Part shown: one piece after another, positions 57,236 through 64,000 of the stretch
Numbering within the stretch: the first letter of the stretch is position 1
Layout of the letters: the number at the start of each line of letters is the position of its first letter
NCBI GenBank assembly: GCA_036250225.1
Contig: JAPZLL010000006.1
Location: 1,426,001 to 1,490,000 of the forward strand
DNA from: Cercophora sp. LCS_1
Taxonomy: Eukaryota > Ascomycota > Sordariomycetes > Sordariales > Lasiosphaeriaceae
Reading direction: 5' to 3'
DNA length: 64,000 nt
Program-made: the position numbers and the translations under genes
The notes under the pieces: model-generated
What the model was told of the DNA's origin: nothing
Seen by the model: only the letters and a program-made list of their open reading frames with translations
Databases searched by the model: none

Positions 57236-58785
57236 CCCAGCCTCGTCATCCTTTCACGCGCAAGCGGGAAGAAGTTCGCGGGGATGGGGTTAGTGGGGCA
57301 GGCGGCGACGCTTTCTGCTCCGCAGTTTTCACTTCTTTTCTCCACCGCCGAGGGGGAGTCCCTGTCGTTGTTCTTGGCGGTCAAAACCGGGAGGTCGGGT
57401 CAGCAGCAACAGATGGTGCGTCTTTGCGAACGGGAAGTGCAACAGGCGTGGTAAAGTGGGGGAATTGAATATTGTAAGGACGGCGTGGGTAGTTGCTTCG
57501 TGGGGTCTTTGTGATCGACGTGGGAAATATTTGAATTGCTACCTCCCGCTGTGTGCAGTTTCCTGCTGCTCAATGAATAATGGCTGTTGTGCTTGCCTAA
57601 CTGCTTTTCTGACCGAGACAGACCAGCAGCGCCATACGGATCACGCTGGCATGCAGATCGAAGCCAAGCTGCCAGCACGTTCGCCCTGGCGGCCACGCGA
57701 TTGGACTGAACGGCAACGGAACCTGGAAGCTGGGATGGGCCGGTCTGGGCGGTATAACAGTGGCAATTGTCAACGGCCACCTGCATCGCGGTTGACCACT
57801 ATAAAGTCTGTAGAACGCCTCACCAGTGCCCAACTGTTTCTCCTTCCAGGCTGTCCATCCGGAATTCGTGGTCTGTCTCGAAGCTAGCTAGATGTAAGTC
57901 TCGGTAGAACTACGTCTGTGTTTCAAGCGCAACGCAGCGGTCGGTCATTCGGTATCCATTCTGCCTACCGAAGGCCATGTTGCCACGGAGAGACGAAGGC
58001 GCAGTGGCTCTTTTCGACACCATACTGGATAACCTGCACAACAGGGTGGAAAGGATTGAATGTCCTGTCATGCAACTAATGGGCATTGGACGGGAGCGAG
58101 GTGGAAGAAGCCGTCGCGGGGATCCTTGCCAGCTGTGGACAGGGGTAGGTGCGTGCCGAGAACGTCAGACGCCCTGGCCACCAAGCTGGGCACAAAATAT
58201 CTTGATCACGACCGTATGGTTTTGCCAATAGACGTCGAAACAACCACCGAAATTCTTAAAGGATTTACCAAATTCCTGCATTTGAGTTTCTGAAAGACCA
58301 TTAAGCGCCATCGACTTACCTTCTTGCAGCTTCTGCGCAAAAGAATATCTGCTTCGCCCGTAGCTGGATAGCTTTTTTTGTCGGTGGTTTGACTTCATCG
58401 GGGCTTGGATCGGATTGGCGGATGCTTCCTCCCTCTCAAAAATCATCGCGCCACGATCGGAATCGACAAACTTGAATCATCACATCCTGCAGTGACTGTG
58501 GCCGAACCGCCGAACCTCACCTTCCACTCATAGATTGATAAATTGCGCCAAACCGCCTCGAGCCAGGCCATTCGTCGACCCACCGCAGCACCTTCCGAAG
58601 CTTCGTTCCGTCCGCGATAAGCCGCCACGACTCTCGCATGCGCACCCATCCGATCATTTTCACCAGCATTTGCGACGTAGCCCTTGGCGCTCTATTCTCA
58701 ACGTCGCCCGTCGCGAGCGAGCTATCCGATCCCAGCAGGGGCGCCTGCGCCCCAGACCCCTCAATTCGCTGACTCGTCCATCGCC
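57236..58785. other. 1.55 kb divergent promoter region
   Basis: Between the cyclin gene (-) and the VID28 gene (+). A 93-codon minus frame (58165-58446) contains splice-like sequences but no known domain and is not called. The ~200 nt before 58786 look like a C-rich leader. Confidence 0.45.
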
Positions 58786-61720
58786 ATGGCGCGCGTTCAA
58801 AGCCCTCCGACCCATTCCCAAATACTCCCGGCTGCTACACTTCGCACTGTCAAAGACGAGATAGTTGGCCACGTTCAACAGAAAGAAACGTATGTCAAGA
58901 ATGGGATTCTGGACTCGCTGGTCAGGGTCCTCCAGGCGAACCGTCCGCCCTCGATCCGCAATGGTGACGACAGCTCGGAACCGAGGCCCCTCACCGAGAG
59001 CGAGCGCGTCCGCCTGTTGGCACTCGAGCTCATTGCCAGCTTTGCAAGCGGTAAGTACCGCCAAACAAATCGATTTCCACGCTGACCACGCAGGCGGCCC
59101 ACCGTTTCTCCCGCCCTTGTACGCCGCCCACGCAATACCGGCGATACTACGACATATCTCCCCCGTAGAGAATCCGCCGCAAACTGTTTTGACGGCGCTG
59201 CGAGCGCTCAGCCATATCACCGATGCCGCCCTGCTCTCTCCACCCAGCTCCCCTGACATTGGCTTTCTGGCGGAGGAGCTTTTCGACCGGTCCCATATCA
59301 GATCCCTGAATCGTATACTGGAGTCAAACTCGCCGGCAATTATCGTCCAAGACCAAAAATGTCTGGTTGCCAGCCTTATAAGCCGCCTCTGCCGAGGAGC
59401 CCAGCATCAGAACGCTCTTGCCGACCAGGGCGTTCTTGATTCCCTGGCCACGATTCTCGCAAGTTTCGTGGTGCTTCGGGGTGAGGTTATTCCAAGGGCC
59501 GAGGAGCTGGCGAGCGAAGATGGCTTACAGATTCCACCGCCTGCTCCCCTCGGTGCCAACCTAGCAGTCACCCTCGAGGCCATCTCAGCGATCATAGCAG
59601 ACTCCCGGTACAGGACTTGCATGTTGATGTGCTCTCCGGCCATTATGGCGGTTTTACCCAGCATCGAATTCTCCCCGCTAGTGAAAGAGGCCAGGGCGGC
59701 CCGGAACGTGCTCGAAATCAGTGGCCTCGGCGGCAGCTCTAAATCGCCAGGCGCGGCAGATTATCTACTCCCAGTTGTTCCCATTGCGCAGAGTAAAAGT
59801 TATCCGTCCCAGGTTTCCAGGGACGCCAGCAGCTCTGCTGACGATTCGGATGAATCCGAGAGCCCTTTGATACCGTGGCTTATTTACCTTGTCAGGTCAA
59901 CAAACGGCCTTGAACGGGTGATGGCCGCCTCAGTACTGGCATCACTCTTCAAAGCGGGGTTCGCTGCTCCCGAACGGGAGGTCAGCATCGGCCTTCTCGT
60001 GGTACCGCTCCTCTGTAGACTCATCAAGGATCACGACAAACCGATCTCGGCTGTTGCCCAAAGTTCGGCGTTCGTTGATCCGGAGACGTTGTCCAGCTGG
60101 GCCATTCTAGAGCGTGTCCCAACCGTCCTCGCACGGCTCGTTTCAGACAGCGAATGCCTCCAGCAATCGGCCTTCGACTGTGGCGCAATGAAATCGGTGC
60201 ACAAGTTGCTCAAGGACGCCTACCAACCAATGTCAGTGCGGTCCCCGGCGCGACCTTGGTCACCAAACCCGGAACGGAGTGACGCGGAAGAAGGGCCCCC
60301 TTCCTGTCGGGTAGGGCCGCCAGGACAGCTTCCCATCTACGCACACAGGATCAGAATGAGAGAGAGTGCACTCAAGCTCGTGGCATCGCTTGTTTCCCAG
60401 CGTGAGGAATATAGGAAGGCCGTGGCGGACCAAGATATACTGCCATACATTGTGGAATCGCTCGCACAATCTCCTTCAAAGCCTCGGACAGCCAAGGAAA
60501 AAGAAAAGGACAAAGGGGAGGAACGAAACGACCCCGAGTATGGCATCAACCCCAATTCTGTCATTATCGCCGCATGCCACGCCGTCCGCGTGCTTGCGAG
60601 GTCCGTCGGCAACCTTCGAACAGCTCTCCACGACAACGGCGTCGCAATACCCATCTTTAAGCTCTTGAAGCACCCCGTAGCGGACGTACAGCTTGCGGCC
60701 TCTGGTAGCATCTGCAACCTCGTCTTGGAATGCAGCCCCATGCGTCAGGAAAGTAAAAGAAGTCTTAGTTCTCGAGATGGTTATTCTAACACTAAATAGG
60801 TACTACTGGACGCAGGTGTGCTCCAAGTACTATGCCAACACGCCCACTCCGAACACCCCGGGCTCCGACTCAACGCCATGTGGGCTCTGAAGTCTCTGGT
60901 CAACAGGTCTGAGACTGCTCTCAAGAGACAGGCGTTAGAAGAGCTCTCACCAGGTTGGCTTGTGCAACTAATCTGCGACGATACCGAGGATGGAGCCTTG
61001 CACATCCGGATGCAGCCCGACGAAGAGATGGAGGTGGAGGCCACCCAGGAAACGTACCCCAGTGACCATTTAATGCCCCCAATAGCATCGCCTCGAGTGC
61101 AGAGGGCCAAAAGGAAAATAGCAGCACTAAGAGAAGCAGAGCAGGATGCAGTCCGTAAGGCAAGGATGGACGATTTGGCGATCCAAGAGCAAGGCATCAA
61201 CTTCATTCGCAACCTTATCAGCCTGCCATCGGCACCAGGGGAGATGGTGGATCACATTTTCGTCGAGCTTGGCCAGGAGCGGTTCTTCAAAATTCTGGCC
61301 TCCAAACTGTCGAATAGAGTGTTTAATCCGTTTCCGCGGAAACATGCGACAAACTCAGAGTCCCGCATCCTACCACCGCAGGCAAAGGTGGTCGAGGCCG
61401 TGGTGTATGTGCTCGTTAACATTGCTGCTAGCATCCCTCGACATCGCCAAATCATTGTTGCGCAAACAGATCTGCTCAAGAAACTCATGACGCACATCAC
61501 AAGTCGTGACGCGGACGTCCGACGGGCGCTCTGTCACTTGCTTGGCAATCTGGGTGAGCGTGAGGGCGATGCGGACAACCTTCAGGGAGACCAGAGGGCA
61601 CAAGAACTACGGAAGCTGGGGTTTCTATCCAAGCTAGACGAGCTTGAGAAAAAGGACAATGATGCAGATGTCAGGGAACAAGCCAAGTCCGCAAAAACCA
61701 AGATCAGTAACGCCGACTAG
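58786..61720 (+). CDS. Vid28/Gid5 armadillo-repeat protein, GID E3 ligase scaffold (ARMC8-like)
   Basis: Three exons: 58786-59050, 59094-60752, 60816-61720; about 942 aa. The ATG has a good context (cgccATGGCG). The protein is a chain of helical armadillo repeats: TVKDEIVGHVQQKETYVKNGILDSLVRVL at the start, AIPAILRHISPVENPPQTVLTALRALSHI, VDPETLSSW..VPTVLARLVSDSECLQQSAFDCGAMKSVHKLL, IIAACHAVRVLARSVGNLRTALHDNG, and near the end LRLNAMWALKSLVNRSET and AKVVEAVVYVLVNIAASIPRHRQIIVAQTDLL. Vid28/Gid5 (ARMC8 in animals) holds substrate receptors in the GID/CTLH ubiquitin ligase that removes gluconeogenic enzymes when sugar returns. The second intron is uncertain: the GACGCAG acceptor keeps the frame but omits a few residues (LLDAG-like) that would read naturally from the TAAATAG acceptor. 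Confidence 0.88.
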
Positions 61721-61765
61721 GGAACAGATCATGATCAGAAAACATGCGTCGACTAGAAAGCGGCT

Positions 61766-62017
61766 ATGGCGAATCCCAAATGGGCAAAATCAAAGATGAG
61801 GACCACGCTCGAGGAAGTCGTAAGGCGAGCGGAGAGGAGGGAGAAAGCCAAGTATGCGGGAATCAAGTATCCCATAGCACTATGCCCGAGGGCCCGGGCA
61901 GTCGAGCGTGAATACATGACGCAGGAGGATCTTGACTTCCCGACTCGGAGGAAGGCGCGTCAGTTGGCGAAATCAACCTATCAGCTCGGTGGCAAACGTC
62001 ACTGCTCGAGCTTTTAA
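61766..62017 (+). CDS. Small basic hypothetical ORF
   Basis: An 83-codon frame beginning 45 nt after the VID28 stop. The product is highly charged (MANPKWAKSKMRTTLEEVVRRAERREKAKYAGIKYP..., ending STYQLGGKRHCSSF), with helix-forming Lys/Arg/Glu content and no membrane segment or known domain. It may be the 3' UTR of the upstream gene. Short length and lack of a recognised family make this a weak call. Confidence 0.25.
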   Translation: MANPKWAKSKMRTTLEEVVRRAERREKAKYAGIKYPIALCPRARAVEREYMTQEDLDFPTRRKARQLAKSTYQLGGKRHCSSF

Positions 62018-62281
62018 CGGTTACGGATGGAGGATGCATTTGGCTTTAGCGAACCGGAATGACAGCGGATGACGGCTTTGGAGGGATGTATTGTGTACGA
62101 GGAATAGGTAGGACAGCGCTGAATCATCAGAACGTATGATCTTTTGACGATCGCCAAGGGAGTTCCGTCAAGCCTTAGTAAGATGACCTGACAATATATT
62201 TACTAGCCCCTATTCCTTGCGGTATTATCAGGCACTCAATCCGCCGACATGCCACCTCAAGACATCTCAGTCGTTCCTTCA

Positions 62282-62992
62282 CTAAGCCTCCTCCGCTCCT
62301 GAGCCGGCAATATCCTGAAGGCAAGCCCCGGGATCACTGGACCAATTTTCTAATGTCCGAATTGCCGCGGTTTTGGGCGAGACTTCAATTCCCATCCTTA
62401 GTTGGAAAAAAACCCAGAGCGGTATGATACGCCCTCCTCTGATCATCTCTTCAACCCACGCCACGAGATCCGCAGATACAACCCAGAGCTGATAGGAGAT
62501 CATTGGGTTATCGTCTAGTTTCGAGATCATGGGGTTTCTCCCCTTGTAGTCTTTTGGGAGACATAAACGTAGCCATCGTCCTGGTTTCTCGTACCAGACC
62601 TGGAAATCCAGGATAATCAGGGAACGGCGGATACCAACCCTCTTTGACGTGATATCGGGACGGATGTCTAGATTAGGTGGCAGGGGAACCGAAAATGGTG
62701 GCAAGACGCTGACTGACTGAGTGTCCGGGTCGGTGACTTTGATCAGTGGAAGGTTGTGGAGGTCCTCGAGATCTTGGCCAAAGGACTCACATTCTCTGGT
62801 CCTCTGGTACCGGGTGTCGAGTTGCGGTACAGCTTGGTTGGCATTGGGTTGCTGAGGCTGTTCAGGCTGCTGAGGTTGTTGAAGTTGCTGAAGCGGGTTG
62901 ACGGCCGGCGGTCCGTACCTCTCTCCAGGGGCAAGAATCAACGGATTTACCGCAGACACCTGAGGTACAAGTCTTTCCACTTCAGTTCGCAA
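62282..62992 (-). CDS. Hypothetical protein, 5' end not resolved
   Basis: An open frame of about 236 codons ends with a stop at 62282 (tail ENWSSDPGACLQDIAGSGAEEA). It has a Gln/Pro/Asn repeat stretch (LQQLQQPQQPEQPQQPNANQ) followed by a structured-looking part: PLIKVTDPDTQSVSVLPPFSVP, RRSLIILDFQVWYEKPGRWLRLCLPKDYKG and MISYQLWVVSADLVAWVEEMIRGG. No in-frame ATG precedes the conserved-looking part. The frame stays open upstream to a stop near 63107, so a small 5' exon is likely. One candidate is 63178-63123, with a GTATCA donor and a GCAAAGCAG acceptor near 63029. The family is not recognised; it could also be a decayed gene. Confidence 0.4.
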   Translation of the reverse strand: MRTEVERLVPQVSAVNPLILAPGERYGPPAVNPLQQLQQPQQPEQPQQPNANQAVPQLDTRYQRTRECESFGQDLEDLHNLPLIKVTDPDTQSVSVLPPFSVPLPPNLDIRPDITSKRVGIRRSLIILDFQVWYEKPGRWLRLCLPKDYKGRNPMISKLDDNPMISYQLWVVSADLVAWVEEMIRGGRIIPLWVFFQLRMGIEVSPKTAAIRTLENWSSDPGACLQDIAGSGAEEA

Positions 62993-64000
62993 GATTTGGG
63001 CCGGATGAAGGTTCGTGTTTGCCCTGCTTTGCGCTAGGAACCGTGCGCAGCCAAAAAGAGGCGATGCCTCTATACCGGGGCGGTCGTCGGCGTGAGGGGC
63101 TCTCCTTTATACAAGTTGATACCGTAACAACAGATTCAGATCGGAAATCGAATGTGATAGTACAATACATAGCTGCATAGTGGAAGAACTTGTAAGATAC
63201 TCCCTAGACCTCATACACCACACGTCGAACGGGGCTACGGTTCGGCTCTATGGAAGCGATGTTCGTCTTGATCGTCTCACCAAAACGGCTGATAAGATCA
63301 TGGTCACCTCTTTTGTTTTCGATGTGACAGTTGGTCACATTGACAAATCTGGCGACAAACTTGCGTGTAACCCAGAAAAGGTCACTGTCGGGCTCCCTGT
63401 CAGGTGGCATCTTGATCGAGGGCCGTCAACCTTCTCGAACCTGAGGTCGTTATCGGAAGGAAATGAAGCTTAGTTCCGGGAATTCCGCTGGTTTGCCGTG
63501 CTACCGACGTCCTAAAAGCCAAAGTAGGAACGTAAGCCATCTCCCGAAACCCAATCCTGATTCGATCATGCGTAAATCGACGCTCGTGGAGTATCGGCAG
63601 GGACAAGCTGGACTCGTCCATATATCTACATGTTATGTTAATATAGAGAAAAAAACACATAACTGTCCAGTCAGCCAGGACGCCATTTGGGCGGATCCTG
63701 TAGCCAATAAACCTGCCTAGAGAGAGCACCCGAGCAAGCGAGATATCAATCCCGACAATGGACCCGTACCCGGGTTTCGTAGATTCGTCTAGAACAACAT
63801 CATATATATATATATATGTACGTCGACTTGAATTCCCACCCCGTCTCTTTGTTATACCCGATGCTTGTTACAACCCAATGCTTTCCGTAACGCCGGAATC
63901 AAGAACGCGCGCCTGCTAGTACACGTGTATTTATGTAACATGAAATCAAACAGTCTTTGGTTTTTTTTGTTTTTTTTTTACAGAGACGCCGCTGCCTCAA
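62993..64000. other. AT-richer tail, nothing recognised
   Basis: Short frames of up to 109 codons occur on both strands with no domains. Composition is visibly less GC-rich than the housekeeping gene block to the left. It ends in T-runs (63960-63979). Confidence 0.4.
63801..63819. repeat. (AT)n microsatellite
   Basis: About nine AT units (catatatatatatatatatgta). Confidence 0.85.

Overview
The window is nuclear DNA from a filamentous ascomycete (Pezizomycotina, most likely Sordariomycetes). The basis is short introns (43-119 nt, most 44-66 nt) with GTRNGT donors and CTRAC-like branch sites, a VeA velvet regulator, a Zn2Cys6 factor of the UPC2-like type, a fused single-chain glutamate synthase of about 2100 residues, and an opsin-related membrane protein. 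I see no prokaryotic, plasmid or viral region. Genes are mostly single housekeeping or regulatory loci separated by unusually long non-coding stretches (up to 6 kb). No biosynthetic cluster or intact transposon was recognised. All exon boundaries were deduced by eye from frame, splice consensus and protein continuity.

Layout: (1) 1-259 (-) is the N-terminus of a secreted wall-type protein cut by the window edge, followed by 4.3 kb without a recognised gene. (2) 4.6-14.7 kb holds a UPC2-like Zn2Cys6 factor (+), an orphan protein with a possible tubby/LURP-like C-terminus (+), a bifunctional 6-phosphofructo-2-kinase/fructose-2,6-bisphosphatase (-) and Tad3, the non-catalytic half of the tRNA A34 deaminase (+). 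(3) 15.9-23.4 kb holds an NHA1-type Na+/H+ antiporter (+) and an SPT23/MGA2-like ER-tethered transcription factor (+). (4) 24.8-29.0 kb holds a poly-Q, SR-rich hypothetical protein (-) and VeA (-). (5) 29-35 kb is a non-coding tract with a cluster of homopolymers and microsatellites. (6) 35.1-36.0 kb is an opsin-related protein without the retinal lysine (-), followed by 3 kb containing a degenerate 21-nt minisatellite and a (TA)n run. (7) 39.0-45.75 kb is glutamate synthase GLT1 (-), with 4.8 kb of upstream non-coding DNA. (8) 50.5-61.7 kb is the gene-dense part: APC15 (+), Bet1 SNARE (-), histone chaperone Chz1 (-), EMC10 (-), Pho80-type cyclin (-), and Vid28/Gid5 armadillo protein (+). (9) 61.8-64 kb holds two weak hypothetical ORFs and AT-rich non-coding DNA.

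Functional themes: central nitrogen and carbon metabolism (GOGAT, PFK-2/FBPase-2, and GID complex control of gluconeogenesis), membrane and ER homeostasis (UPC2-like sterol regulation, Spt23/Mga2 lipid sensing, EMC10, Bet1), ubiquitin ligases (APC/C and GID), and light or development (VeA, opsin-like). These are co-located but not visibly co-regulated. The most notable points are structural: a 13-nt micro-exon in CHZ1, a GC-AG intron in the zinc-cluster gene, introns of 3n length without stops in SPT23/MGA2 and GLT1, an EMC10 transmembrane segment encoded only after a short terminal intron, the opsin with all three key bacteriorhodopsin residues replaced, and the minisatellite near 38.4 kb. 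I did not find convincing evidence for a novel multi-gene system.
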